Below, one piece after another: positions 1 through 9,646 of a stretch of DNA of 64,000 bases. The position numbers and the translations under genes are program-made. The number at the start of each line of letters is the position of its first letter. Within the stretch, counting starts at the first letter, position 1. This stretch comes from Flavobacterium sp. CS20 (lineage in GTDB: Bacteria > Bacteroidota > Bacteroidia > Flavobacteriales > Flavobacteriaceae): contig NZ_CP073015.1 of assembly GCF_018080005.1 (NCBI RefSeq), forward strand, positions 1,488,001-1,552,000, in the 5' to 3' direction. Below the pieces are notes generated by a model, which made no database searches, had not been told where the DNA came from, and saw only the letters and a list, made by a program, of their open reading frames with translations.

Positions 1-2179
1 CACAATAAACCAAAATTTCATCTTCAGCAACCTGAGGTAAAGCAACAACTTCTAAGCTTAGAATACCTAAATCTTTACAAGGTGTTCCGTTTTCTATACT
101 AAAAAACACATCTTGCTGAAAAGGATTTTCAATTGTAAAATTTGAAGGATTATTGATGGGGTTAATTTCATTTAAGGCATCATTTTCTGTCATATAAAAT
201 GCATCAGCAACTAAATTTTCTTGAGTTTCAATAGATGTTAAATCAAAAGTTTGAATACCATTTTGGCTATCATCACACTGCTTTAACGTGAAATTTTCAG
301 TAGTAAAATCTTGAATATCCAAAGTCAATTCTGTAACAGAAGAACATCCCGAAATAATATTCTCAACTCTAACACCGAGTATTTGAGGCGTTTCTGTATT
401 CGTATAATTCTCAGGGGTTTGAATCGGGTTAATATTGTTTTGAGCATCGCTAACAGATTCATAATAAGTAAATTCAAAATCACTCAAGGCAGATTGATTA
501 GTGATGAATTGAAGATTAGCTTGAGTCAAGTCAAATTCAGCAGAATTGGTGTGTAAATTTTGTGCACATTCGGTTAGTTGAGCAAAATTTGTTTCTGGAA
601 AAGGAAAATATGTAACATTAGCTACTCCAATTCTACCGCAAGTTCCATCATTCAAATCCACATCCAAAGTGTAGGTTTCTTGAAATGGCAAGTCAACATT
701 TGGAGGTTGAGAAATATTTAAAGTTGGAGTTGTTTCTCCAGTAATAATTTCACCATTTAACTTCCATAAATAAACAGCATTAGGGATATCATCATAACTT
801 AATGTAAAACTTTCACCATCACACAAGTCTAATTGTTGAGTATTGGTACCAACAATATCAATTTTAGATGAAAGCAAAGATTGGATAAAAGGTGGTAATC
901 CAAAATTAGTTTGATTGCCTAAGCTAATGGCACCGTTTGCAAAACTCTCGGTGTAATCAGCTTGATTTCCAGCTAATTCAGGATTGTTAATCACAGACAA
1001 AAAGCTTTGCCCAACCATACTTCTATATATTTTTCCATTAGGTGCCAATTGAATAGCACCAGCAAGATTACCAGAAACGCCATTAAAAGTAAAGAGAGAG
1101 TTGGGAATATCTAAAGCTTCTAAATCCCATTGCAAAAGAGTTGGAGCATTAAATTGAGTTACAGAAGCATAGGCTTTTGTCCCTTCTGGAGAAAATTCAA
1201 CACTGTATGCATTCACATTGTTAACCAATTCCAAAGGATTTGAAACCACACCAAGAGTGGAATCAAAATCAAATAAATACACATTTCCTGTTCCTTGGTC
1301 AACTTCATTTACAGGGTCAAAATCCATAGTTTGATTGGCTGTGATAAGTTTATCTCCATTGGGTGAAGCTTTTAAATAACCTATTGCCGCTCGTCGGTAA
1401 CTGTCCGTAGATACAAAAGGTCCAACTTGAGAAGTTACAGGTGTTTCGTTTAATCCATTTTCGTCTATAAAAAATGCATAAAACGTATCTTTAAAATGGG
1501 TTATGACCCAAATAGAATTACAATTTTCTCCACGAACCGCAGTAATTTTTTCTGAACATTTATATTTGACATCTTCAGAATTGTTAGGGTCATAGGTGAC
1601 GAGTTCAATATTTTTTTGATTAGGAACAACGTTTCCTAAACCGCCATTTAGCGACATATCAACAACTGAATAAGCAAAGCCATTATTAAATCCATCATCA
1701 GCTTGTGGAACAGATTGGTTGGTGTCAGTATAAGTTGTTCGTGGTGAACCATCAGGGTTTGCTGGTCCTTGATTGGGATATGCAAAGGCATTTTCGTGAT
1801 GAGGTTCATCAACAGTAAACACAAAATACAAATCTTCGTTGGTTGGATGTGGCACAATCAAACCACTTGATGTACTTGATGGATCACCATTTAACCCAGT
1901 TCCGCCAAAATAATTAGCATTAGACATAATTTGATGATTGGCATTCCAAATGGTTTGTCCATCGGTGTAAAATAACAAATCGCCATTAGCTTTTGAAATA
2001 GACGAACAACCTTCATTGGTACTCAACGCACCATCGTTTAAAACCGTTGGTGGTGAAGTATTAAAACTTAGGCCAGCATTATTACCAAAATACCAGTTAT
2101 TAGCTTCACCCTGAGAAAAAGCTAAAATTGGGGAAAGTATAAATAGAAATAATAAAAAATATCTTTGCTTTTTTTTCAT
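1..2179 (-). CDS. secreted gliding/type-B-sorting-like surface protein, N-terminal part
   Basis: An open minus-strand frame runs from an ATG at 2179 to the window edge without a stop, so the C-terminus is missing. It starts with a clear signal peptide (MKKKQRYFLLFLFILSPILA, then FSQ). The mature protein opens with NNWYFGNNAGLSF, which is typical of long flavobacterial surface proteins that end in a gliding-motility/type IX secretion (type B) sorting domain. A region of about 350 residues resembling a WD/beta-propeller 'time-course' domain is followed by repeated modules with spaced cysteines (for example ISGCSSVTEL and NGTPCKDLG). An in-frame ATG at 2185 is an alternative start. The sorting domain itself lies outside the window, so export by type IX secretion is inferred from the family resemblance. 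Confidence 0.8.
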   Translation of the reverse strand, partial: MKKKQRYFLLFLFILSPILAFSQGEANNWYFGNNAGLSFNTSPPTVLNDGALSTNEGCSSISKANGDLLFYTDGQTIWNANHQIMSNANYFGGTGLNGDPSSTSSGLIVPHPTNEDLYFVFTVDEPHHENAFAYPNQGPANPDGSPRTTYTDTNQSVPQADDGFNNGFAYSVVDMSLNGGLGNVVPNQKNIELVTYDPNNSEDVKYKCSEKITAVRGENCNSIWVITHFKDTFYAFFIDENGLNETPVTSQVGPFVSTDSYRRAAIGYLKASPNGDKLITANQTMDFDPVNEVDQGTGNVYLFDFDSTLGVVSNPLELVNNVNAYSVEFSPEGTKAYASVTQFNAPTLLQWDLEALDIPNSLFTFNGVSGNLAGAIQLAPNGKIYRSMVGQSFLSVINNPELAGNQADYTESFANGAISLGNQTNFGLPPFIQSLLSSKIDIVGTNTQQLDLCDGESFTLSYDDIPNAVYLWKLNGEIITGETTPTLNISQPPNVDLPFQETYTLDVDLNDGTCGRIGVANVTYFPFPETNFAQLTECAQNLHTNSAEFDLTQANLQFITNQSALSDFEFTYYESVSDAQNNINPIQTPENYTNTETPQILGVRVENIISGCSSVTELTLDIQDFTTENFTLKQCDDSQNGIQTFDLTSIETQENLVADAFYMTENDALNEINPINNPSNFTIENPFQQDVFFSIENGTPCKDLGILSLEVVALPQVAEDEILVYC

Positions 2180-2210
2180 AATCATAGACTAGCAAAGATA
2201 TAAGATTTAT

Positions 2211-3029
2211 TTACAAATCTCTTTTCTTCAGCAATCTATACGAACCAAAAACGCATAAAAATGTCCAAGCTAAAACCGTGATTACACTAACAATACTCAC
2301 ACTATAATCTTGCATAATTTCAGTATTCAGTTGCTTAGTCGCAGAATTGATAATATCTAATCTTGTAATCGGTTCAGGAATAAGATTCCACATGGCGTTC
2401 AATGGTGTATAATCGCTAATAAAATCAAAGCTTGTTTTGCTTACAATCGCACTAAATATGCCTTCAAAAATCCATAATACAAATAAAAAACCTAAAGCAA
2501 AGGCCGAACGCTTGATAAGCAAACCTAGAAATAAACACAAAGAGAAAAATCCAAGTAATTTGACAAAATAACCTCCAATATATTCTAAACCCGAAAAGAT
2601 AATATGAAACTCATCATAATCTGAAAATATCAAACCTAAAACTAAAGTTACGATGAATAAAAGCACAGTTGAGCACAAGGCATACAAAACGGATACATAA
2701 AACTTAGATAAAATAAATTCTTTTTTACTTAATCCGTCTATCAAGTTTTGTTTGAGCGTTCTGTTGGTATATTCACTAGACATCATAGAAACGATCACAA
2801 TGGCTAATATAATTTTGAGAAAAGCCACAAAAAAACTCATAAAATGCCAAGTGTAAGGAAAATTATAAATGCCTTGATCTGCCAATCTAAAATTAATCGA
2901 TCCAAAGCGGAATTTAATGGTTGATAATAATGCCGCTGAAAGAAACAAACTAAAATAAAGAATAGTCATAATTTTAGCTGAACGGCTATGTCTGAGTTTA
3001 AAAAGCTCTATATTGATAAGTCGTAGCAT
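2211..3029 (-). CDS. ABC-2 type transporter permease
   Basis: This 272-residue membrane protein has about six hydrophobic segments (roughly residues 20-40, 60-82, 105-130, 150-172, 178-200 and 238-262). It has the layout of ABC-2 permeases such as those of NatB/gliding-type exporters, including a cytoplasmic SSEYTNRTLKQNL stretch that is characteristic of that family. It lies 6 bp downstream of the ATPase gene and ends just before the secreted-protein gene. It most likely forms the membrane half of an exporter with that ATPase. The substrate cannot be read from the sequence. Confidence 0.88.
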   Translation of the reverse strand: MLRLINIELFKLRHSRSAKIMTILYFSLFLSAALLSTIKFRFGSINFRLADQGIYNFPYTWHFMSFFVAFLKIILAIVIVSMMSSEYTNRTLKQNLIDGLSKKEFILSKFYVSVLYALCSTVLLFIVTLVLGLIFSDYDEFHIIFSGLEYIGGYFVKLLGFFSLCLFLGLLIKRSAFALGFLFVLWIFEGIFSAIVSKTSFDFISDYTPLNAMWNLIPEPITRLDIINSATKQLNTEIMQDYSVSIVSVITVLAWTFLCVFGSYRLLKKRDL

Positions 3030-3035
3030 AAGATT

Positions 3036-3932
3036 TTAATTTGTAAGTTTTAAAAATTGTTCTTCAAGACTTTCTTTGCGTTTGACGAGATGTGTCAGCA
3101 CAAATCCTTTTTCAAAACACAATTTATTGAACTCGCCCGCTGAAAAATCTTTATTCAAAAATATCCTGATTTGGTTGTGTTCTATTTTATCAAATTTATC
3201 AATAAAATCAAGACTTTCTAAGAATTTTGCAAACTCGCCGAGCGTTTCAACAGAAGTTTCAATATAGCCAAAAGACGCATTCATCTCGTCAACTCGACCA
3301 GCGTATAGTTTTTTGCCTTGTCTTATAACAACAACGTGGGTGCAAATTTTTTCAACTTCGTCTAAAAGATGTGAAGCTAAAAGAATTGTTGTGCCGTCTC
3401 CAGCAATTTTTTTGATAATTTCTCTGATTTGATGAATCCCTTTGGGGTCAAGACCATTGGTCGGTTCATCAAGAATTAATATTTCAGGATTGTTGAGCAA
3501 GGCCGAAGCAATGGCGAGACGTTGTTTCATACCCAAAGAGTAGGTTCTAAAATGGTCGTGTTTCCTGTCGAGAAGATCAACCGTTTGTAACACATTTTCG
3601 ATATTGCTTTCTTCTATTTCTTTAATTTTACACACCAATTTCAAGTTGTCTAAAGCCGACATATTGGGATAAAAGTTGGGGCTTTCAATAATGGCACCTA
3701 CTTTTTTTAAAGCCTCGTGCGTATCCATTGTGTCTGAAAACCACTCAAACGATCCTGAAGTAACATTGATTACGTTGAGCACCATTCCAAGTGTAGTTGA
3801 TTTTCCACTTCCATTAGGGCCGAGAATACCGTAAACATTTCCTTTTTCGATGGTAAAGCTTAAATCGGAAACCGCAGTGGATTTGCCAAATCTTTTCGTG
3901 AGGTTTTTGAGTTCGAGTATTGTTTCTGGCAT
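3036..3932 (-). CDS. ABC transporter ATP-binding protein (ABC-2 partner)
   Basis: The 298-residue ATPase has Walker A (GPNGSGKST, about residues 38-46), an LSGGQ-like signature written YSLGMKQRLA, and Walker B LILDEPTNGLDP followed by the switch histidine region ASHLLDEVEK. The roughly 80-residue C-terminal extension is usual for the CcmA/NatA-type ATPases that pair with ABC-2 permeases. It is the first gene of a two-gene operon with the permease. Bacitracin, lantibiotic or gliding-type export are all possible, and none is favoured by the context. Confidence 0.9.
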   Translation of the reverse strand: MPETILELKNLTKRFGKSTAVSDLSFTIEKGNVYGILGPNGSGKSTTLGMVLNVINVTSGSFEWFSDTMDTHEALKKVGAIIESPNFYPNMSALDNLKLVCKIKEIEESNIENVLQTVDLLDRKHDHFRTYSLGMKQRLAIASALLNNPEILILDEPTNGLDPKGIHQIREIIKKIAGDGTTILLASHLLDEVEKICTHVVVIRQGKKLYAGRVDEMNASFGYIETSVETLGEFAKFLESLDFIDKFDKIEHNQIRIFLNKDFSAGEFNKLCFEKGFVLTHLVKRKESLEEQFLKLTN

Positions 3933-4063
3933 AGATTGGTTTTAGTTATACGACGGGTTTACTAAGGATTTGTTACAGTAATGTTTTAGAAATAGTAAAG
4001 ATTGCGTTGTATGCACTCGTTGTAAACGAGAGATATTTATGGGCTTATGCTGAAATCACAAAC

Positions 4064-4090
4064 AAAAAAGCCCTTAAAAATCAAAGGCTT
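4064..4090 (-). terminator. intrinsic terminator downstream of tRNA-Arg(ACG)
   Basis: On the minus strand a short hairpin (AAGCC pairing with GGCTT, extended by T-A pairs) is followed by a run of T. It lies about 15 bp past the 3' end of the tRNA and probably ends its transcript. Confidence 0.55.
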
Positions 4091-4103
4091 AACATTAAAA
4101 AAG

Positions 4104-4177
4104 TGACCTCGGCAGGATTCAAACCTGCAACCTTCTGAGCCGTAATCAGATGCGCTATTCAGTTGCGCCACGAGTAC
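4104..4177 (-). tRNA. tRNA-Arg (anticodon ACG), with unusual pairs
   Basis: The 74-nt cloverleaf has a D stem GCGC/GCGC, an anticodon stem TCTGA/TCAGA around loop TTACGGC (anticodon ACG, read as ICG after A-to-I editing in bacteria) and a T stem GCAGG/CCTGC. Two things are odd. The acceptor strands GTACTCG and CGAGGTC mismatch at pairs 2-71 and 3-70. The normally invariant G19-C56 tertiary pair is replaced by A19 and T56, which could still pair as A-U. CCA is not encoded. It may be a functional lineage variant or a gene beginning to decay. Confidence 0.85.
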
Positions 4178-4247
4178 TTTTGAGTTGGTTCTAAATTCGG
4201 TTTGCAAATATATTTTATTTATAGCTTTCCACAAAATTTAGGCAAAT

Positions 4248-5018
4248 TTAAATCGAATTCATTTTAAATAGTTTTGCATCTTCATCAAATCTAATTAAAT
4301 CTCGTGGAAATAATTGATGAAGTAACCCACTGTCAATCAAAGATTGGGGAGAATCTTGAACCACTTTTTTATCTTTAATTAAAACAATCGAGTCACAAAG
4401 TTGTAAAGCCAAATTTATTTCATGTGTTGCAAAAACTACAGACTTTTGATGGTCTTGACTTATTGTTTTAAGCAAATTCAATATCAAAGCTTTATGATAC
4501 ATATCAAGATGTGACGTTGGTTCATCGAGAATAATTAGCGGAGTGTTTTGAGCTATCGCTCTTGCTATCAAAGCCTTTTGGAGTTGCCCATCACTTAAAG
4601 ACATGCATGATCTATCTTTTATAGCGTATAAACCAACTTGTTTTAATGATTTTATGATGTGGCTCTTGTCTTCAATTTTATGCAAGCCTAACCAATTGGT
4701 GTAAGGCTGTCTTCCTAATGCCACAAAGTCTAAAACACTTAAATGTTGTGGTAAAGGTTCTTTAGTCAAAACAACACTGATTTGTTTGGCTATTTCATTG
4801 TTACTAAGATTATTAAAATCTTTTCCATTGAGCAATATTTTTCCTTCACAAATAGGTAGAAGCTTAGACAAGCTTTTGATCAATGTTGATTTGCCAGACC
4901 CATTTACACCAATTACAGCAGTTAAATTTGAATCTTTAATCTCAATATTAATAGATTGTGCCACTTCTAATTTTGGTTTCTGGTAGCCTATGCTAATATT
5001 TTGAGTTTCTAATCGCAT
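4248..5018 (-). CDS. ABC transporter ATP-binding protein, FecE/BtuD type
   Basis: This 256-residue ATPase has Walker A (GVNGSGKSTLIKSL, about residue 38), signature SLSDGQLQKALIARAIAQ and Walker B LIILDEPTSHLD, the arrangement found in siderophore, haem and cobalamin importers. It is the last gene of a three-gene operon with the permease (2 bp upstream) and the binding protein. The energy-coupling role is secure. The ligand (ferric siderophore, haem or cobalamin) is not determined by the sequence. Confidence 0.92.
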   Translation of the reverse strand: MRLETQNISIGYQKPKLEVAQSINIEIKDSNLTAVIGVNGSGKSTLIKSLSKLLPICEGKILLNGKDFNNLSNNEIAKQISVVLTKEPLPQHLSVLDFVALGRQPYTNWLGLHKIEDKSHIIKSLKQVGLYAIKDRSCMSLSDGQLQKALIARAIAQNTPLIILDEPTSHLDMYHKALILNLLKTISQDHQKSVVFATHEINLALQLCDSIVLIKDKKVVQDSPQSLIDSGLLHQLFPRDLIRFDEDAKLFKMNSI

Positions 5019-5020
5019 AA

Positions 5021-6046
5021 CTAAAAATTAAGTTGTCTGGAACGCATAATTAACCAAATCACAATAGGTGCACCAAACAAAGATGTAACAGCATTGATAG
5101 GTATTGTGTTGTCTAAGCCTGGCGACTGAGAAATACTATCACATATCAGCATAACCATGGCTCCACCAATTGAAACAGCTGGTAGCATTATAAGGTGTTT
5201 ATTTGTCTTAAAAACAAGTCTAATTAAATGAGGTATAGCTAAACCCACAAAAGCAATTGGACCTGCAAATGCAGTGATGCTACCTGTTAAAAGACAAGTG
5301 GTTATTACAGTTGCATAACGCAAGCTTCTAATATTGACGCCTAAGCTTTTAGCATAAGACTCACCGATCAACAACGCATCTAAAGGCTTGACTAAAAACA
5401 AACAAAGCAATAAGCCTATCAACCAAAAAACACTCAAAATACTGACTTCCACCCAAGACAAATCGCCAAGACTTCCCAATGACCAAAACACAAATTGTTG
5501 TAACTCATCAGATGTGCTAAAATAGGATAATACATTCACCACAGCTCCTGTTAGACTAGCAAACATTAAACCTATAATCAAAAGTGCCATGCTGTCTTTA
5601 ATTTTTGCAGAAGTTAGTAAAATGGCTATCATCACCAATACGCTTCCCAGACTTGATGCTAAAATAAGTGCAGTTTTACTGAACCAAACAGACCCACTAA
5701 ATCCTATGCCAAATAAACCGCTACCCATTATGAGCAAAGCCACACCAAGTCCTGCTCCACTACTTAAACCTAAAACATATGGACCAGCAAGTGGATTTCT
5801 AAAAAATGTCTGCATGAGCAATCCGCTAATACCTAAGCCAGAACCAATAACAATAGCAGTAATAGCCTTAGGCAAACGATAATTTAAAACGATATAAGTC
5901 CAAGTTTCATTTGAACTCTGACCAGTAAAAACAGCTTTAAAAATGTCGTTTAAAGGAATAGCTACAGAGCCTAAACTGATATTTACTAAGCATAAAAATA
6001 TCAGTATCAACAAAAAGCCTAAAATAATTCTAGGAATTTTTTTCAC
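5021..6046 (-). CDS. FecCD/BtuC-family ABC permease
   Basis: The 341-residue protein has about nine to ten hydrophobic helices and the family hallmarks YRLPKAITAIVIGSGLGISG near the N-terminus and GPIAFVGLAIPHLIR around residue 265, the region that contacts the ATPase. Its ATG overlaps the stop of the binding-protein gene by 4 bp, so the two are probably translationally coupled. It should form the homodimeric inner-membrane channel for the ligand delivered by the upstream lipoprotein. Confidence 0.93.
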   Translation of the reverse strand: MKKIPRIILGFLLILIFLCLVNISLGSVAIPLNDIFKAVFTGQSSNETWTYIVLNYRLPKAITAIVIGSGLGISGLLMQTFFRNPLAGPYVLGLSSGAGLGVALLIMGSGLFGIGFSGSVWFSKTALILASSLGSVLVMIAILLTSAKIKDSMALLIIGLMFASLTGAVVNVLSYFSTSDELQQFVFWSLGSLGDLSWVEVSILSVFWLIGLLLCLFLVKPLDALLIGESYAKSLGVNIRSLRYATVITTCLLTGSITAFAGPIAFVGLAIPHLIRLVFKTNKHLIMLPAVSIGGAMVMLICDSISQSPGLDNTIPINAVTSLFGAPIVIWLIMRSRQLNF

Positions 6047-7182
6047 GGATTTAAAGGTTTAAAAAAATGGGTGTCATATTCAGGCAATAGTTGTGGGTGA
6101 AAAATCTTTATCAAATCTTTTAAAACCCAATCAGGTCTGTTTGGTGCAAGCTCATAATACAAAACACCACCAGTCTGTCCTTTCTGTTTGGCAAATGTAT
6201 AGATATTTTGATTTTTAAAAGCTTTAAATTTTTTGTAATGCGGTTGACTATCAAGCATTTGTTTGTATGAGATGTATTGTGCTGGAGCAATCCAAAAATC
6301 TGCATTTTGAGATTGATTTAATACGCTTTCAAAAGCTAAAGATAAACTTCCACTACCTTTTGTGTCTGAATATAAATATTTGGCATTGGCATCTTTAATA
6401 ATCTGAGCTTGCCAACTTTCACCAGCTGGAAGATACCATTGGTCTTTCCATAAGGCTCCAGATATTACACTTGGTTGTGTATGAACTCTTTGAGCGAGAG
6501 TTTTGGCATTGTTGTATTCTCGTTTTATCTCTTTAAAAATATGATTCGCTTTTTCGTATTTATCAAAAAGTAATCCAAAAAACTTAATCCATTCGGCTTT
6601 GCCTAAAGGATGTTGCTCTACCCAATCGGCATTGTATAAAACGGGAATACCAAATTTTTTAAGGCTAGACAAGGTCTTGTTTTCACCTTTCACAGCAAAA
6701 CTTACAATGGCTTCGGGTTTTAGATTTATTAGTAATTCGGTGTTCAAACTTTGATTTTGACCTACATCTTTAATTTTGCCTTTGTCGATCAATTGACGTG
6801 CAGATGCTGAAGATACATAATCGGTGTCAGCAAAACCAACTAAACTATTTAACACCCCTAAATTCTCTAAAGAAGGAATGTGAGTTGTTGATGTAACAAC
6901 CAAACTTTTTATTGGAATTTCTAACAATACATCATAATCAATATTTTCAGGACTATTATGCCCGCGTTTGTGAAGCAAGTATGTATAATCTTTAGTCGCT
7001 TCTGACCATGCTTGAGTAACTTTTAAGATATAATAATCCTTATGACTTTCTACTTCAAATGCCTTGGCATATTCTATTTTAACTTTATCTGTGGTTTGTT
7101 CTTTTTGAACTTGAGTTGTTTCTTTTTTGTTATGGCAAGACATTATTGTTAAGGCAATCAGAATATTTATTATTAATTTCAT
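6043..7182 (-). CDS. periplasmic substrate-binding lipoprotein (BtuF/FecB-like)
   Basis: This 379-residue protein begins with a lipoprotein signal ending in a lipobox-like TIMSC (Cys15), so it is probably membrane-anchored. The body has the two-lobed TroA/BtuF fold pattern: VVTSTTHIPSLENLG, VGFADTDYVSS, DVGQNQSLNTELLINLKPEAIV and a C-terminal lobe ending near LAPNRPDWVLKDL. It is the first gene of the uptake operon. A TAnnTTTG-type box lies 75-82 bp upstream. No cobalamin riboswitch was recognised in the leader, and the ligand is therefore left open. Confidence 0.88.
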   Translation of the reverse strand: MKLIINILIALTIMSCHNKKETTQVQKEQTTDKVKIEYAKAFEVESHKDYYILKVTQAWSEATKDYTYLLHKRGHNSPENIDYDVLLEIPIKSLVVTSTTHIPSLENLGVLNSLVGFADTDYVSSASARQLIDKGKIKDVGQNQSLNTELLINLKPEAIVSFAVKGENKTLSSLKKFGIPVLYNADWVEQHPLGKAEWIKFFGLLFDKYEKANHIFKEIKREYNNAKTLAQRVHTQPSVISGALWKDQWYLPAGESWQAQIIKDANAKYLYSDTKGSGSLSLAFESVLNQSQNADFWIAPAQYISYKQMLDSQPHYKKFKAFKNQNIYTFAKQKGQTGGVLYYELAPNRPDWVLKDLIKIFHPQLLPEYDTHFFKPLNP

Positions 7183-7256
7183 AACCTAATATCAATTAAA
7201 TTTTAGCAAATTAAATTTTTTATTCAAATATCTAATAATGATTTGTGTTGTGAAGA

Positions 7257-7264
7257 CAAAAGTA
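7257..7264 (-). promoter_or_regulatory. putative -7 box (TACTTTTG) for the uptake ABC operon
   Basis: A perfect match to the Bacteroidota TAnnTTTG element lies upstream of the binding-protein gene in the right orientation. No convincing -33 TTG was found at the usual spacing. Confidence 0.4.
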
Positions 7265-7358
7265 GAATTATTAATATTAACGTGGTTTCACATTAAACTG
7301 AAATTGTGGTGAAAGTATATGATTTATAAAGAAACCTAACAATTTGTAGTTTAAAAAT

Positions 7359-9563
7359 TTAGACTGTCAGATTTTTCAAAAAAGACCTCACATCTTCTAC
7401 TTTATTGAGATAATATTTGGCATTGGTTTTTTTTAGACCTACTTTTATGGTATGTGCTGTTTCGGGTAAATCTTCAAACATATATTCATCCGTCCAATCG
7501 TCGCCAATTGCAATAATGCTATCAAATTTTTTCTCATCCAAAATATGTAAAACCGCTTGACCTTTATTGGCTTTACTGCTTTTTATTTCCAAAACTTTAT
7601 TGCCGTGCATAATGGTTAAATCAGTATTTGAAATCAAACTTGTCAAAACGGTATTGATTTCAACAACGCGTTTTTCAGCCATTTCTAAGTCAGAATTTCG
7701 ATAATGCCAGGCAAGTGAAAAAGATTTTTTTTCTAAGCTTGACCGTGGTGTTCTATCGACAAAAGTTTCAAGTATAGGGATTACATCGGCCATCCAATCA
7801 TTTTTAAGAATTTCTAATGCATTCCATTCATTATTATTTCTATAAAAAACGCCGTGATCTGATATCAAGCGATAATTGGTATGAGCAAACCATTTGCCTA
7901 AGGTTTCCTTATCTCGACCACTAATGATGCAGATTTCTATCTTTGGATTTTTGTCTATGCTTTCTAACAATCTAAACAATTCTTTATCAGGCTTAGCTTC
8001 TTCTGGTTTTTGAGTAAAATTTACTAAAGTTCCATCGTAATCTAAAAGCAAAAGTGTGTTTTTAGATTGTTTTACGTCTTTGATTATTTTTGATTGCTTT
8101 GATTCTGTGAGTTTGTCTGCTTTGATATATTGACTTACATTTTGTAAGGATTCTAAATCATTCATAAATTCTTCTGCCCATTTTTCAACACTGTAACGCG
8201 AAATTCGTTTTTGAAGACTAGTCATGCGTTCTCTTTGTTCTTCAATTGGCATTTCTAATGCTTTTTTTAGCGTGTCTGCTATTTCTTCAAAATTAAAAGG
8301 ATTGATGAGTAAAGCTTCACTCATTTCTATAGATGCACCAGCCATTTCACTTAATACCAAAACCCCATCTTTTCGGGTTCGTGTGGCTACATATTCCTTA
8401 GCCACTAGATTCATACCATCTCGAATCAAAGTGATTAAAGCTACATCTGAAGAGGTGTAGAGATCAATCAAGTTTTCAAAAGGCATACTTCTAAAAAAAT
8501 ACCAAATAGGTGTCCAACTTACTGTTGAAAACTGACCATTGATCCGACCGACCAACTCATCGGTTTCTCTTTTTAATTTCTGATATTGTGGAACTTGAGA
8601 TCGCGATGGCACAGCTAACATGATCAAACGAATTTTTTCTCTGTATTGCGGATATTTTTTAAGAAAATATTCAAAAGACCGTATCCGATTTGGAATTCCC
8701 TTGGTATAATCTAATCGGTCTATAGATAAGACCATTTTTGTAGATTTACTTTGACTTAAATGCTCATCAAGTCGTCTTTGAATTTCTGTTTTTTGACGTT
8801 TATTTTGTTCTTGATTGTCTAAAGTCGCTTTTTCAAATTTTTTGTAGTCAATTCCCATAGGAAACGAATCGACTTTAATGATTCTATTATTATGTGTGAT
8901 TTTGTTAAACTTGACTTCCTTATTAGCAATTCTTTTCACTGAACTCAAAAAGTGTCGCTCATAATCATAGGTATGAAACCCGATCAAATCTGCACCAAGC
9001 ATACCTTCTAATAGTTCGCCACGCTTAGGAAAAGTTCTAAAAATTTCGTAAGACGGAAACGGAATATGCAGAAAAAATCCAATTGATACATCAGGTTTTT
9101 CGGCTTTAATAAGTTGTGGCAATAACAACAATTGGTAATCATGTATCCAAACTTTATCGCCATCTTCAATTTGATTTAAAACCACTTTGGCAAATTTTTC
9201 ATTGACGCGTTTATAACTTTCCCAAGCATGTTTGTCGTATTCGGTGTATTCTAAAAAGTAATGAAACAAAGACCACAAGGTGCGATTGCTAAATCCATAA
9301 TAATAGTTTTGGATATCATCTTCGGTAAGATTAACACCAACACATTGCTCTTTTTTAACAGCTATATCAACCTGTTTCTGTATGTTTTCATCTATTGCTT
9401 CATCGGTTAGACCAGTCCAACCAACCCATACGCCGTTGCTATCGCGATGAACTGATTTCATTCCTGTTGCTAATCCACCAACGCTTGGGATGACTTTTAT
9501 ACTACTATCGGTGAGTTTAACTTGAAGTGGTAAGCGATTTGAAACAATTATTGTTTTATTCAT
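7359..9563 (-). CDS. bifunctional trehalose-6-phosphate synthase/phosphatase
   Basis: This 734-residue fusion makes trehalose from UDP-glucose and glucose-6-phosphate. The N-terminal GT20 domain (about residues 1-470) shows SNRLPLQVK, GGLATGMKSVH, the acceptor-site HIPFPSYEIFRTFP, SIDRLDYTKGIPNR and RDGMNLVAKEYVATR. The C-terminal HAD phosphatase domain (from about residue 495) shows LLLLDYDGTL with its two catalytic aspartates, IISGRD and GDDWTDEYMF. It is transcribed divergently from a GH15 gene 83 bp away. The trehalose product probably serves as a compatible solute or stress protectant. Confidence 0.95.
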   Translation of the reverse strand: MNKTIIVSNRLPLQVKLTDSSIKVIPSVGGLATGMKSVHRDSNGVWVGWTGLTDEAIDENIQKQVDIAVKKEQCVGVNLTEDDIQNYYYGFSNRTLWSLFHYFLEYTEYDKHAWESYKRVNEKFAKVVLNQIEDGDKVWIHDYQLLLLPQLIKAEKPDVSIGFFLHIPFPSYEIFRTFPKRGELLEGMLGADLIGFHTYDYERHFLSSVKRIANKEVKFNKITHNNRIIKVDSFPMGIDYKKFEKATLDNQEQNKRQKTEIQRRLDEHLSQSKSTKMVLSIDRLDYTKGIPNRIRSFEYFLKKYPQYREKIRLIMLAVPSRSQVPQYQKLKRETDELVGRINGQFSTVSWTPIWYFFRSMPFENLIDLYTSSDVALITLIRDGMNLVAKEYVATRTRKDGVLVLSEMAGASIEMSEALLINPFNFEEIADTLKKALEMPIEEQRERMTSLQKRISRYSVEKWAEEFMNDLESLQNVSQYIKADKLTESKQSKIIKDVKQSKNTLLLLDYDGTLVNFTQKPEEAKPDKELFRLLESIDKNPKIEICIISGRDKETLGKWFAHTNYRLISDHGVFYRNNNEWNALEILKNDWMADVIPILETFVDRTPRSSLEKKSFSLAWHYRNSDLEMAEKRVVEINTVLTSLISNTDLTIMHGNKVLEIKSSKANKGQAVLHILDEKKFDSIIAIGDDWTDEYMFEDLPETAHTIKVGLKKTNAKYYLNKVEDVRSFLKNLTV

Positions 9564-9646
9564 GGGAACACTTTGTTTTATCGATAAATTTTCTATTAAT
9601 TTAGCAAAACAATTTTATATAGCTCACAAAATCTAATTATTTTTTT

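Noticed and set aside
311-556. 81-codon plus-strand frame
   Set aside because: Antisense to the secreted-protein gene.
4037-4234. 65-codon frame on the minus strand
   Set aside because: It is the translation of tRNA-Arg(ACG) and its flanks, not a protein gene.
7183-7358. Cobalamin or other riboswitch before the uptake ABC operon
   Set aside because: No B12-box or other conserved core was seen in the leader.
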